From positions 3,596,001-3,660,000 of the forward strand of contig NZ_CP056122.1 of NCBI RefSeq assembly GCF_018219455.1: 64,000 nt of DNA, given 5' to 3'. The notes beneath the pieces were generated by a model. The model saw only the letters and a program-made list of their open reading frames with translations. It made no database searches and was not told the DNA's origin. How positions within the stretch are numbered: the first letter of the stretch is position 1; the number at the start of each line of letters is the position of its first letter. Source of the DNA: Moritella sp. 5. Its GTDB lineage: Bacteria; Pseudomonadota; Gammaproteobacteria; Enterobacterales; Moritellaceae. The translations under genes and the position numbers were made by a program. Positions 46,627-56,204 of this stretch are shown here, one piece after another.

Positions 46627-47190
46627 CTAATCTACTATTTTTGATACTTTGCCTTGCTCAAATTTATAAACAATTGTGCCGAATCGATTTTGCCAAAATC
46701 TCCAGCTATCTAATTTTAGACTTGCGGTTTTATGCGCAGGTGGGAAACCGCGACTGGTGATAACGGCATCTTTACTCATACCAAGAACGACATCCCCTTT
46801 CTCTATCGCCGTTTTTTCGGATGCATTAAATTTCGTTAAATTAACTGGTTCAGCACTAAATGTACGAGTCATCAATGTAACCACATCGACCTTAGTAAAC
46901 TTCTCAATATTTTTTAGTGTAATCGAGCTCCCTGCATAGCTGAACGTAATTGTCGATGCGTTAACATCCGTAATAACAACTTGGGAGTTAACCGGAATAT
47001 GCTCACCACGTTTATAGTTTGTCGCGATCACATTGCCTTTTTCTGTCCACATACCCACTTGCGTATAAAGTGTTGTACTGTCATCGATGAGGGCTTGTTG
47101 TTGAGAACTCAATTGTACGGATGCACAACCACTAATAACTAAAGCTATTAATGCTAATCCAATTACTTTTACTTTGTTTATTACTTTCAT
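46627..47190 (-). CDS. Outer-membrane-type lipoprotein, hypothetical
   Basis: 187 residues; lipoprotein signal ending ISGC (C22). Mature part is beta-rich with a C-terminal WRFWQNRFGTIVYKFEQGKVSKI segment that recalls small outer-membrane assembly (BamE/SmpA-like) folds; I give this only as a resemblance. 19 bases behind a chemoreceptor gene in the same direction, probably cotranscribed. Confidence 0.75.
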   Translation of the reverse strand: MKVINKVKVIGLALIALVISGCASVQLSSQQQALIDDSTTLYTQVGMWTEKGNVIATNYKRGEHIPVNSQVVITDVNASTITFSYAGSSITLKNIEKFTKVDVVTLMTRTFSAEPVNLTKFNASEKTAIEKGDVVLGMSKDAVITSRGFPPAHKTASLKLDSWRFWQNRFGTIVYKFEQGKVSKIVD

Positions 47191-47209
47191 GTTTTACCTT
47201 TTTAGATTT

Positions 47210-49189
47210 TTAGATTTTAAATACTTTAGCAATATCTTGTAATGACGTGGCTAACTGAGCTTGCTCTTTTGCTGTCATCGCTATTTGAGAGGCCCCCGTT
47301 GCTGACTCCAACGATTTTTGTTTTATCGTTACAACATTCTGAGCAACATCTTGTGTCACTACAGATTGCTCTTCGATCGCGCTTGCCACTTGTTCAGTCA
47401 TTGAGAATATTTTGTTGATGGAAGCGGTTATATCCTGCAAGGTTATTGCTACAGCTTGCGAATTACTCACTGCTTCAGATGCTTTTGTCTGGCTAACTTC
47501 TATCACATTAAACGCTGCATCTACATCAGCTTGTAGCGCACTAATAAAGCTTTCTATCTCTGCTGTTGACTCTTGAGTGCGCTTAGCTAATGTTCTCACT
47601 TCATCAGCTACGACAGCAAAACCACGTCCTTGTTCCCCTGCTCGCGCTGCTTCAATCGCCGCATTTAACGCTAATAAGTTAGTTTGGTCTGCAACCGACT
47701 TGATCACATCGACCATATTAGTAATGTTATTACTGCTCGTATGCAGATTCGTAATACGCTGCGCTAAACTATCAATCTCACAGGCTAAACCTTCAATAGA
47801 CAGTGATGATTGTTGTACGACCTCAAAACCACTTACAGCTTGCACATCCACTTCTTTCGCAGAATCTGCTGTCAGCTGAGTATTTTGCGCCACTTCTTTT
47901 ACCGTTGCTGACAATTCTTCAATCGCCGTGGCTATCAAGCTAATCCCATCTAGCTGTTCTGTTAACGATTTGGAGCTGTAATCACAAGTTTGCGCGGTTT
48001 CCTCTGCAGCTGAGGCAAGGGTGATACTTGATGTTGATATGTTATCCATCGCACCAGAAAATTGTGATAACGTGAGGTTTAGTGCTGAAGCTATTTGCCC
48101 TAACTCACTCTCACCCGCTAGTTTAGTTTGAACAGTTAAATCATTATTGTCACGTACTTCGGTCATCACATCCATTAACTCATTTACTCTCGACATTAAA
48201 TCTCGAATAGTAATAAAGCTAATCACAACAACAATAACTATAATCAGCACACTAAACACGACGTTCATCATTAAAACTGTAACTGCACTATTACGATGAT
48301 TATCAGCGAGTGTTAATAACGAGCGTTCAAGATCGTCTTCGATCAGTTTCAATTGACCAATACGCGCACTGGCTTGGCTAAACCAATATTCGGCATCAAC
48401 ATTAAACCCCGTCGATTTAGTCTGGGCGATATGTCTTAGCTTCATGACTTCTTTCACTGCTGGGGTATTTAACTGCTGAGCAAAAAAATTGTTATTACTG
48501 CTTGTTGAAAATGTTTTAAAATTTGAAAAATAGGTTTCTTGCTCAACCACTAATGAAATAAATTTAACAAAATTATCTGTCGAAAAATGATCTTTATAAA
48601 ACACATTACTTAGCACCGCACGTTCTATTCCAGCACGCTCTTTACCTTGCAAAAAATTATAATACGCAATTGTTTCTGCGGTGATACTAGCATCGCTACT
48701 GATATCTACAATTAAATCAGAGACACTTAACAACTTGGCATTCAATTGTGTGTAATAACGTAACGCCGATGCTAACTCAATATTTTGAGCATCCACTTTG
48801 TTACGAATACCAGTAAGCATAGATAAGTCTTGTTTAATTCTTACGTAGAGTTGCTGTATATGACTGTCTGAAAATTCATTTTGTTGCCAAAAACGCGTCA
48901 TTTTAGCTTGCTTCGCGTCCGTATCTGCACGTTGTTTACGTAATTTAGCGCTAAATTTTCTGCCGTTAGAGCCAATAAACCCTGCAGTCATACCCCGTTC
49001 TTTTTGTAATTCATGCACTAATTCGCTGTACTGCACAGATAGGTGCGTTAATTCTGTTAACGTAGACATCTCTTTACGAGTTTCAATGCTTTGGGAGATA
49101 GAAGAAAAACTCAACCATAAAAAACCCAACATAGGCAAAGCCAATAACATAAGAATTTTATGCTTAAACGATACATCTGAAAATTTCAT
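47210..49189 (-). CDS. Methyl-accepting chemotaxis protein with NIT-type sensor
   Basis: 659 residues from the ATG at 49189 with GGGATGG upstream; a longer frame upstream is not conserved. Two membrane spans (about 13-32 and 315-338) enclose a large helical periplasmic domain with [15 protein letters not shown], typical of NIT (nitrate/nitrite-sensing) domains. HAMP follows, then the MCP signalling hairpin with [21 protein letters not shown]. Feeds CheA. Ligand unproven. Confidence 0.92.
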   Translation of the reverse strand: MKFSDVSFKHKILMLLALPMLGFLWLSFSSISQSIETRKEMSTLTELTHLSVQYSELVHELQKERGMTAGFIGSNGRKFSAKLRKQRADTDAKQAKMTRFWQQNEFSDSHIQQLYVRIKQDLSMLTGIRNKVDAQNIELASALRYYTQLNAKLLSVSDLIVDISSDASITAETIAYYNFLQGKERAGIERAVLSNVFYKDHFSTDNFVKFISLVVEQETYFSNFKTFSTSSNNNFFAQQLNTPAVKEVMKLRHIAQTKSTGFNVDAEYWFSQASARIGQLKLIEDDLERSLLTLADNHRNSAVTVLMMNVVFSVLIIVIVVVISFITIRDLMSRVNELMDVMTEVRDNNDLTVQTKLAGESELGQIASALNLTLSQFSGAMDNISTSSITLASAAEETAQTCDYSSKSLTEQLDGISLIATAIEELSATVKEVAQNTQLTADSAKEVDVQAVSGFEVVQQSSLSIEGLACEIDSLAQRITNLHTSSNNITNMVDVIKSVADQTNLLALNAAIEAARAGEQGRGFAVVADEVRTLAKRTQESTAEIESFISALQADVDAAFNVIEVSQTKASEAVSNSQAVAITLQDITASINKIFSMTEQVASAIEEQSVVTQDVAQNVVTIKQKSLESATGASQIAMTAKEQAQLATSLQDIAKVFKI

Positions 49190-49700
49190 AACCATCCCTG
49201 AATACGTAAATAAAGTACTAGAATATATAGAAGTAGAGTAAATACTATAACTATGCCAATAAATAATACCCACATATATCATATATTGTATTAATGTTTA
49301 CGTAACATAGTGATAAAGATCACCTTTACTTGTTCTGGCGCAATGAAATTTGGGCGAACGATTGAATAATACGCTATTTAAATACAAGTTTTATATATAA
49401 AAGTAACTAACTGTTTTATCAATAGAAAAACCATTACGACATCCCTACCATAGCGCTCTATTTCATACCTTAACCACAGCAAAGACAACGCCCATTATGG
49501 ATTAAAAATACAGTGTCAACACCAACATTGATAATCCAGGGCTATCAAAACCAAACAATCAATCTATTGGAACTATTGATTGGAGTTTTGCATAATAGCT
49601 ACATCAAGACGAGGCAGACACTTCGTCCCCCAAATTTGAATATAAAATAAGTGCGACAAACAAACTTCGTTTTCGCCATAACATTTTTTAAGGCTGAATT
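49190..49700. promoter_or_regulatory. Divergent intergenic region
   Basis: 511 bases between the chemoreceptor and the flavoprotein gene; the second half holds OxyR-like box copy 2. No ORF. Confidence 0.55.
49531..49632 (+). promoter_or_regulatory. OxyR-like box, promoter and hairpin leader, copy 2
   Basis: ATAA-N7-CTAT at 49531-49545, spacer of 7, then a half-site ending CTAT (49564-49567). CATAAT follows after 23 bases (49591-49596), then the shared TAGCTACATCAAGACGA and a GACGA...TCGTC stem. Same element as at 45577-45678. Confidence 0.65.
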
Positions 49701-51152
49701 ATGAATATGATAAATGTAGATGTAGCAGTAATTGGCGGTGGCACAGCAGGACTAGGCGCATACCGTGCAGCAAAGGCTCATTCAGATAGTGTCGTGATTA
49801 TCGAAGGTGGCCCTTATGGAACAACTTGTGCGCGTGTTGGCTGCATGCCATCAAAACTACTGATTGCTGCAGCCGAAAGTGTACACCACATTCAAAAAGC
49901 ACCAGGCTTTGGTATTCACCCACAAGGCGAAACCGTCATTAACGGTGTCGAAGTAATGGCGCGAGTTAAAAGTGAGCGAGACCGTTTTGTTGGCTTTGTC
50001 GTCGAAGGTGTTGATGAAATCCCTGCTCAAGATAAAGTGTCTGGTTATGCAAAATTCTTAAATAATACTACATTACTTGTTGATGACCATACGCAAATAA
50101 ACGCTAAACGTATTGTGATTGCAACGGGTTCTCGTCCTGCTTATCCAGCTATATGGAACGAATTAGGCGACCGCCTTGTTATCAACGATGATGTCTTTGA
50201 ATGGGATGATTTACCAAAATCAATCGCGGTGTTTGGCCCAGGAGTGATAGGTCTGGAACTAGGCCAGTCGTTAAAGCGCCTTGGTGTTGAAGTAATCATG
50301 TTTGGTCTTGGTGGCCAAGTGGGTCCATTAACAGATCCAGCAGTCATGGCATATGCGAATAAATCATTTAATGAGGAATTCTACCTCGATGCCGATGTCA
50401 AAGTTGAAAGCATGAAACGTCAAGGTGACCATGTTGAAATTAAGTATTTAGATCATCAGCAAGCACTACAAACGGTTAATGTTGAATACGTTCTAGCAGC
50501 CACTGGACGTCGTCCAAATGTGGATAAAATAGGCCTAAAAAATACCACCCTTGAACTGGATGAACGCGGTGTACCAACGGCAGATTATTACACCATGCAA
50601 ACATCCGTAGAAAGTATCTTTATTTCGGGTGATGCCAGTAACCAAATACCACTATTACACGAAGCAGCCGACCAAGCACGTATTGCCGGTGATAACGCGG
50701 GACGTTTCCCACAAATCAGAGCGGGCTTACGTCGATCCGTTATATCAGCTGTATTTACAGATCCGCAGATTGCTATGGTAGGTGAAACATATAAACAAAT
50801 CATCGAACGACTGGGTAACTGTGGTTGTTTTGAAACGGGGACTGTGTCATTTGAAAACCAAGGCCGATCACGTGTAATGCTACGTAATAAAGGTTTGTTA
50901 CATGTATATGCAGAACACGGCACAGGTCTTTTCTTAGGGGCTGAAATGATTGGCCCCGACGCCGAACATTTAGCGCATTTATTAGCGTGGGCACATCAAC
51001 AAAAGATGACCGTATCAGAAATGCTAGACATGCCATTCTATCACCCCGTTATTGAAGAGGGTGTAAGAACAGCACTACGAGACCTCAATGCTAAACTACA
51101 TTTAGGCCCAGATATGATTAAACATTGTATGGACTGTGGCCCAGGCTGCTAG
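49701..51152 (+). CDS. Dihydrolipoamide dehydrogenase-like flavoprotein disulfide reductase
   Basis: 483 residues. FAD site GGGTAGLGAYRAA, redox disulfide C43-ARVG-C48, NAD site FGPGVIGLELGQ near 178, second FAD region FISGDA, and the C-terminal catalytic HPVIEEG. An extra Cys-rich tail ends CMDCGPGC. Not next to pyruvate or oxoglutarate dehydrogenase genes; the OxyR-like promoter shared with the peroxiredoxin gene suggests a role in disulfide or peroxide metabolism, perhaps on a substrate other than lipoamide. Confidence 0.9.
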   Translation: MNMINVDVAVIGGGTAGLGAYRAAKAHSDSVVIIEGGPYGTTCARVGCMPSKLLIAAAESVHHIQKAPGFGIHPQGETVINGVEVMARVKSERDRFVGFVVEGVDEIPAQDKVSGYAKFLNNTTLLVDDHTQINAKRIVIATGSRPAYPAIWNELGDRLVINDDVFEWDDLPKSIAVFGPGVIGLELGQSLKRLGVEVIMFGLGGQVGPLTDPAVMAYANKSFNEEFYLDADVKVESMKRQGDHVEIKYLDHQQALQTVNVEYVLAATGRRPNVDKIGLKNTTLELDERGVPTADYYTMQTSVESIFISGDASNQIPLLHEAADQARIAGDNAGRFPQIRAGLRRSVISAVFTDPQIAMVGETYKQIIERLGNCGCFETGTVSFENQGRSRVMLRNKGLLHVYAEHGTGLFLGAEMIGPDAEHLAHLLAWAHQQKMTVSEMLDMPFYHPVIEEGVRTALRDLNAKLHLGPDMIKHCMDCGPGC

Positions 51153-51173
51153 TTATAGACGCCGACAGTATTT

Positions 51174-51201
51174 GATTGGCTATGTTTCTACATAGCCAAT
51201 C
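51174..51201. terminator. Hairpin between converging genes
   Basis: 11-bp stem GATTGGCTATG / CATAGCCAATC, 6-base loop, overlapping the argP stop codon. Confidence 0.7.
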
Positions 51202-52084
51202 AACAGGGTATTTCACGCTTTCCTGCAATCATGATCTGTTCTGATACTTGCTTATACAAACCTTTTAACAATATCCAACGATGCCAATACAAAGGAATGG
51301 TGAGTTGTATATCGGTCAACTTAACTAATTGACCCGATGCGAGTTCATCTTTGATTTGTAACTCTGGGATCAAACAATATGCCACACCTGCATTAGCCAT
51401 TGCGACAAAAGCTTCTGACGAGCGCACAATATGACAAGGGTAACTGCCACCAGCCAAACTAAAATGTTGTTGAATAAACTTAATGTGCATGTCATCTTTA
51501 TGATCAAATGACACCGCAGGGGCTTTACGCAGGGCTTTCTGAGTTATACCTTCTGGTAAATACTGTTGTACAAACGCTGGCGTTGCCACTAAGGCATAGT
51601 TCAGCTCACCCAATAACGTTGATTCACAACCCGGCAATGGCTTCTTTTGTAAACTCAACGCACCAAACGCCTCTCCCGCTTTCACTTTGTCGAGGGTTCT
51701 AACCTCATCCATGATATGTAAATTCAGTTCAATCGGATATTGCTTTAACAACGGTGCCAATGCAGGAATAAACCAGGTAGCTAAACTATCAGCATTCACT
51801 GCAATGACCATCACCACAGCCTTATCAGTCGATGCCGCACTGATACTCGGTAATAATTCAGCTTCTAGGTGCTGCACTTGTTTATAATGTTTTAATAAGC
51901 GCTGGCCAATATCGGTCGCCACAATCGGTTGGCTACGGATCAACACTGGCTGTGCCACATATTCTTCTAACGACTTGATACGCTGTGATACTGCAGGTTG
52001 TGAAATACACAAAACATTGGCCGCTCGTTCAAAACTTTGCTGCTCTATTACCACTTGTAAAGCATGTAATAATTTATAATCCAC
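51200..52084 (-). CDS. argP: LysR regulator ArgP (IciA)
   Basis: 294 residues from a GTG at 52084 with GGGAG nine bases upstream, giving VDYKLLHALQVVIEQQSFERAA, which aligns with the start of E. coli ArgP; the longer frame does not. N-terminal winged HTH (ISQPAVSQRIKSLE) and LysR effector domain. In E. coli it activates the arginine exporter gene and reads lysine/arginine. Diverges from an argO-like gene, as expected. Confidence 0.92.
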   Translation of the reverse strand: MDYKLLHALQVVIEQQSFERAANVLCISQPAVSQRIKSLEEYVAQPVLIRSQPIVATDIGQRLLKHYKQVQHLEAELLPSISAASTDKAVVMVIAVNADSLATWFIPALAPLLKQYPIELNLHIMDEVRTLDKVKAGEAFGALSLQKKPLPGCESTLLGELNYALVATPAFVQQYLPEGITQKALRKAPAVSFDHKDDMHIKFIQQHFSLAGGSYPCHIVRSSEAFVAMANAGVAYCLIPELQIKDELASGQLVKLTDIQLTIPLYWHRWILLKGLYKQVSEQIMIAGKREIPC

Positions 52085-52142
52085 TGCGTATTTCTCCCGC
52101 TTTATAATTGCAATATTAATCATTCAAACACAAACATAAGTA

Positions 52143-52181
52143 ATACTTATCAAGTATAACAATTATTAATTATACTTATCA
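52143..52181. promoter_or_regulatory. Direct repeats in argP-argO gap
   Basis: ATACTTATCA at 52143-52152 and 52172-52181, 29 bases apart (about three turns) and facing argO; candidate ArgP contacts. Confidence 0.4.
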
Positions 52182-52226
52182 CCTTACTTTTTGTAATCTC
52201 TACAGCCTATTTTCTAGAGGTTCATT

Positions 52227-52838
52227 ATGCTAACAGCAACAATTCAAGGGCTACTGCTTGGCGGTAGTATGATCATCCCTATCGGCGCACAAAATGCGTA
52301 TATTTTAAATCAAGGGATCAAACGTAACCACCATTTTTTAACCGCTAGTATATGCATTATTTGTGATGCCTTACTAATCAGTGCTGGTGTGTTTGGTGCG
52401 GGTAGTTTGTTGGCATTAAATCCCGACTTACTACAAATAATCACTTGGGGCGGCATTGCATTTTTATCAACTTATGGCGCAATGTCATTTCGCAGTGCAT
52501 GGCAGTATAAATACGGGAAAACTGAGTTAGATAACAAACATAAATCCCGTAAAATGGTAGTAATGGCAACGCTAGCGGTCACCTTACTTAACCCGCATGT
52601 GTATTTAGATACTGTGGTTGTGTTAGGGAGTGTCGGTAATCAATTTAGTGGCGATAACCGATTAGCTTTTGCCGCGGGTACGATTTTAGCCTCAATCTTG
52701 TGGTTTTATGGCCTAGCCTTTAGCGCAGCTAAGTTTTCGAACTGGCTCAATCAACCCAAAATACAACGTGTTATCGACATCACGGTCGGCTGTATTATGT
52801 GGTTAATCGCCATTAGTCTGTATCGTAACCTCGCATGA
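52227..52838 (+). CDS. argO: LysE/ArgO family amino-acid exporter
   Basis: 203 residues, six membrane spans, LysE-family start QGLLLGGSMIIPIGAQNAYILNQGI and VTLLNPHVYLDTVVVLGS. Exports arginine (or lysine). AGAGG lies before the ATG. Its stop is one base from the end of the converging LysR gene. Confidence 0.93.
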   Translation: MLTATIQGLLLGGSMIIPIGAQNAYILNQGIKRNHHFLTASICIICDALLISAGVFGAGSLLALNPDLLQIITWGGIAFLSTYGAMSFRSAWQYKYGKTELDNKHKSRKMVVMATLAVTLLNPHVYLDTVVVLGSVGNQFSGDNRLAFAAGTILASILWFYGLAFSAAKFSNWLNQPKIQRVIDITVGCIMWLIAISLYRNLA

Positions 52839-52839
52839 T

Positions 52840-53745
52840 CTAAGCATCGATGACGTATTGTTTGGCTTGTTGTTTTAATAGTTTTGCAAACAGCAAGCCA
52901 GCAGGGCCTAAGGTTTTTTTATTTGCGTATACCAAGTATAACGACAAATCAAGGCGCACATGATCTTCAATCGTGAGTTCCACCAGCTCACCATCCGCTA
53001 ATTCATTTTGGATGCGACTAATGGGTAAAGTCGCATGCCCGACCCCCTGTTTAACCAAGCTAAGCGACTCATGAAAATTATTCACAGTCCAACGCTGCTG
53101 CGAGCCTAGCCACCCTGCATCAACACTACGATACGTACTCGAATCACTCATCACAATTTGGGCATGGGATTTTAATTCTGCAAGCGTTAATGGTCGATTT
53201 AACAAGGCTAACGGATGCTGGTGATGAACAAAACGCGATAATTGTGCTGGACACAATTTTTCTCCCGTAAATCCGGTGGGAATTTGACTAGTAATAATCA
53301 GGTCTGCCGTGCCATAAGTTGCGGCGTCCGTCACCCCTGATAACGTACCTTGCTGAAAATCAATACTGGTCACCACGCATTGCTGAGAAAATAAGGATAA
53401 AGTATCAGTTAACAATTGCGGCGGAAATAGTTGTGTTGTCATCACTTTTAACAACGGCTCCCAACCTGCGCTATATTCTTCAGCCAGTTGCTCGATACTT
53501 GTCGCTTGCATTAATAACTCATCCGCTTGAGCCAACATCTTCTTACCCATTTCGGTGACAACCGCACGGCGACCTTGTTGTGCAAACAAACGCACACCCA
53601 GATTATCTTGCAGCTTCTGAATCGCATAGCTAATCGAACTTTGGCTTTTAATTAAGTAATCAGCTGCCCCCTGAAAACTACCCTGCTCGACTACGACTTT
53701 AAAGATATACCATTGTTCTAAACTCACCGTAGGCTCTTTCATCAT
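52840..53745 (-). CDS. LysR-family regulator next to azoR
   Basis: 301 residues from the second-cluster ATG at 53745 with AAGGATC upstream. HTH (SFQGAADYLIKSQSSISYAIQKLQ) and a periplasmic-binding-like effector domain. Diverges from the azoreductase gene, which it probably controls in response to quinones or electrophiles. Confidence 0.9.
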   Translation of the reverse strand: MMKEPTVSLEQWYIFKVVVEQGSFQGAADYLIKSQSSISYAIQKLQDNLGVRLFAQQGRRAVVTEMGKKMLAQADELLMQATSIEQLAEEYSAGWEPLLKVMTTQLFPPQLLTDTLSLFSQQCVVTSIDFQQGTLSGVTDAATYGTADLIITSQIPTGFTGEKLCPAQLSRFVHHQHPLALLNRPLTLAELKSHAQIVMSDSSTYRSVDAGWLGSQQRWTVNNFHESLSLVKQGVGHATLPISRIQNELADGELVELTIEDHVRLDLSLYLVYANKKTLGPAGLLFAKLLKQQAKQYVIDA

Positions 53746-53780
53746 GATCCTTAACACGTATATAAAATAGCTGTTTTAAT

Positions 53781-53799
53781 TCATCTAAAATTTCGATGA
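53781..53799. promoter_or_regulatory. LysR-type dyad TCATC-N9-GATGA
   Basis: Symmetric site in the gap between the LysR gene and azoR, with the half-site spacing usual for LysR binding. Confidence 0.5.
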
Positions 53800-53877
53800 T
53801 ATAGATTGTATTTGCCTGGTTAATTAATTTTTAAATTCCCGTAAGCTTACTCTACAACATAAACGAGGAATCGAAAA

Positions 53878-54474
53878 ATGAAAATATTACACATAGACAG
53901 CAGCCTGCAAGGCAGCAATTCAACATCATCAAAGATTGCAAAAAAACTAATCGATAAATTAGATGTAAATGCTCAACAGCAACAAATCACCTATCGAGAT
54001 CTCAATGTATCGCAAGTTCCACACTTAACCGACGCTATTTTTAGTGCGTTCCACACACCCGAAGCAGAGCGTACAATAGAACAACAAGCAGCGGCTGCAA
54101 TATCAGACCAATTAATTGATGAAGTAAATAACAGTGATATCTTAATTATCGCCGTTCCTATGTATAACTTTGGTGTACCCTCAACCCTGAAAGCTTGGAT
54201 TGACCACATCGCTCGTGCAGGTAAGACATTTGCCTACACAGCTGAAGGCCCAAAACCATTACTGAAAATGCCAAAAACCTATGTGATCGCAACCCGCGGT
54301 GGTATGTATGCCAACACACCAGCAGATACTCAAGCGCCTTGGTTAGAACAAGTACTTAAGTTTATCGGTATACCAGAAGTCGAGTTTATCTTTGCAGAAG
54401 GCCTAGCGATGAACTCGGCAGATGATGTATTAAGCAACGCAGATGCACGAATTAGCGAATTACTGAGTGCTTAA
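53878..54474 (+). CDS. azoR: FMN-dependent NADH-azoreductase
   Basis: 198 residues, flavodoxin-like fold: phosphate loop SSLQGSNSTSSKIA (8-21), FMN loop PMYNFGVPSTLKAWIDH (about 95-111) and ATRGGMY near 140. Two-electron reduction of quinones and azo compounds. GAGGAATCG precedes the ATG. Followed by a hairpin. Confidence 0.94.
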   Translation: MKILHIDSSLQGSNSTSSKIAKKLIDKLDVNAQQQQITYRDLNVSQVPHLTDAIFSAFHTPEAERTIEQQAAAAISDQLIDEVNNSDILIIAVPMYNFGVPSTLKAWIDHIARAGKTFAYTAEGPKPLLKMPKTYVIATRGGMYANTPADTQAPWLEQVLKFIGIPEVEFIFAEGLAMNSADDVLSNADARISELLSA

Positions 54475-54535
54475 CGGTATTAATTGTTCACTATACTTTG
54501 CGCTTATAGCGAAAAAGGCAGATAATCAGCCCACC

Positions 54536-54566
54536 TATCCAAACGGGTTACCGACTCGTTTGGATA
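54536..54566 (+). terminator. Hairpin after azoR
   Basis: 10-bp stem TATCCAAACG / CGTTTGGATA with an 11-base loop. Confidence 0.65.
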
Positions 54567-54601
54567 TATTCCTATAACACCATGACAAAAGTTGAACATA
54601 A

Positions 54602-55291
54602 ATGCGTTTAGATAAGTTTATTTGCCAAAGTACTAACCTGACCCGTACCCTTGCCAAGCGTGAGATTGCACGCAGCAACGTAAAAATTGATGGCGAAGTT
54701 GTACGTAAAGCAGACCATAAAGTAACAGCAGACATGGATGTTTGGTTTGGTGGTAAATCATTAAGCCAACGCCCACCGCGTTATATCATGATGCATAAAC
54801 CATTAGATGTAATTTGCTCAACAGTAGATGAAGAACACCAATCAGTGATCAGCCTAATCGAAGCAGACAAACGTGACGAACTACATATCGCTGGTCGCCT
54901 TGATGTTGATACCACTGGTTTAGTATTGATCACCGATGATGGCCAATGGTCACATCGCGTTACATCACCTAAGCGTGAGTGCAACAAGCGCTACCGTGTA
55001 CAACTTGCCGATCCAATTGCACCAACAGCAGTAGCTGATTTCGAAGCCGGTATCCAGTTGCGTAGCGAAGACAAACCTTGCCTACCTGCTAAATTAGAGA
55101 TTTTAAGCGAAAAAGAAGTACTGCTTACCATCCAAGAAGGTAAATACCACCAAGTTAAACGTATGTTTGCTAGCCAAGGTAATCGCGTTGTAGGTTTACA
55201 CCGTGAACAGATTGGTGCGATTGTACTAGACCCTGCACTGGAGCTAGGTGAATGGCGTTTCTTAACAGACGAAGAAGCTGCAAGCATCTAA
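54602..55291 (+). CDS. rsuA: 16S rRNA pseudouridine synthase RsuA
   Basis: 229 residues: S4-type RNA-binding start (MRLDKFICQSTNLTRTLAKR) and catalytic motif GRLDVDTTGL with the nucleophile Asp near residue 102. RsuA makes pseudouridine 516 in 16S rRNA; family assignment is firm, the exact site rests on homology. Single gene ending at a strong terminator. Confidence 0.92.
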   Translation: MRLDKFICQSTNLTRTLAKREIARSNVKIDGEVVRKADHKVTADMDVWFGGKSLSQRPPRYIMMHKPLDVICSTVDEEHQSVISLIEADKRDELHIAGRLDVDTTGLVLITDDGQWSHRVTSPKRECNKRYRVQLADPIAPTAVADFEAGIQLRSEDKPCLPAKLEILSEKEVLLTIQEGKYHQVKRMFASQGNRVVGLHREQIGAIVLDPALELGEWRFLTDEEAASI

Positions 55292-55309
55292 TCGTTTAGT
55301 TACACAATG

Positions 55310-55348
55310 AAAAAAGCCCACATTCATCATCTTAATGTGGGCTTTTTT
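55310..55348. terminator. Bidirectional terminator
   Basis: 15-bp perfect stem AAAAAAGCCCACATT / AATGTGGGCTTTTTT, 9-base loop. Confidence 0.95.
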
Positions 55349-55366
55349 ATTGACGTGAACACTTAT

Positions 55367-56017
55367 CTATTCAGTCTCTAGTGCCGTCACTTTATACGCA
55401 CAACGCCTTGCTCCTTCGACAATATGCTCTTCTCGCTCAACTGTCGCAATGCCGGCTAACAAGGTTTGAAATAAATTCAATTCTGAACGACAAAAATTAA
55501 GACATCTCGATGCAGCTGCACAAATGGGGCAATGGTTTTCCATTAACCAATACACAGTATTTTTATCATCAATGTCGCTATCAACAACCACTGTCGCCAT
55601 GTAGCCCTCTTCACTGCGCAACTCAGCTAACGCTTCAAGTTTACCCAATAAATCAGGTTTACTCGCCAGCCTGTCGCTATAAAGCGCCAATGACATTTGT
55701 TCTCGATGCGCGATAAGTTGCTCAAGCCCTTCATCACCAAAAATCACTTTGACTGAATCGATCAGCTGTACCGAGAGTTCCTCGTGACGGTCTGAAAAGT
55801 GGCTATTACTCTGCGTTGTTAGTGACCAATATCGGGTTGGACGACCTCGCACGGCCTTTTTATCTTCAAAGCTGATGTCACCGTCATCTTCCAACGCTTG
55901 CAAATGTTGGCGTACTCCCATGGTCGTTAAACCTAATTCACTAGCAAGTACTTTAGCGGTCAACGCACCCTCAACTTTTAACAGGCTAAGAATTTTCTCA
56001 CTGGTTTTTTCTTTCAT
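55367..56017 (-). CDS. SufR-like Fe-S/redox-sensing regulator
   Basis: 216 residues. N-terminal winged HTH (about 5-65). C-terminal Cys cluster C163-PI-C166, C172, C176 and C206 in EGARRCAYKV, a pattern like cyanobacterial SufR, which holds an Fe-S cluster. Diverges from a flavin reductase-VOC gene pair and has two AAGTAAA dyads in the shared promoter. Likely represses that pair until its cluster is lost or modified. Confidence 0.82.
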   Translation of the reverse strand: MKEKTSEKILSLLKVEGALTAKVLASELGLTTMGVRQHLQALEDDGDISFEDKKAVRGRPTRYWSLTTQSNSHFSDRHEELSVQLIDSVKVIFGDEGLEQLIAHREQMSLALYSDRLASKPDLLGKLEALAELRSEEGYMATVVVDSDIDDKNTVYWLMENHCPICAAASRCLNFCRSELNLFQTLLAGIATVEREEHIVEGARRCAYKVTALETE

Positions 56018-56102
56018 TTTGACTCCGCGTTACCTGACGACAGGCACATTCGACGTGCCTTCAGATGCTTTCATACTGAGTATTATTACCGATACAAATA
56101 TT

Positions 56103-56124
56103 AAGTAAACTTTTTTATTTACTT
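56103..56124. promoter_or_regulatory. Operator candidate 1, AAGTAAA-N8-TTTACTT
   Basis: Perfect 7-bp inverted repeat between the SufR-like gene and the reductase gene; same half-site as operator candidate 2. Confidence 0.6.
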
Positions 56125-56151
56125 TATTTTAGCTTTGACCTTTACAAACTT

Positions 56152-56168
56152 AAGTAAAGAGTTTACTT
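56152..56168. promoter_or_regulatory. Operator candidate 2, AAGTAAA-N3-TTTACTT
   Basis: Second copy of the half-site pair with a 3-base spacer (GAG), 37 bases before the reductase ATG. Confidence 0.6.
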
Positions 56169-56204
56169 TATTAAACAATGGATGAATAAAAAGGGTTACT
56201 TAAC

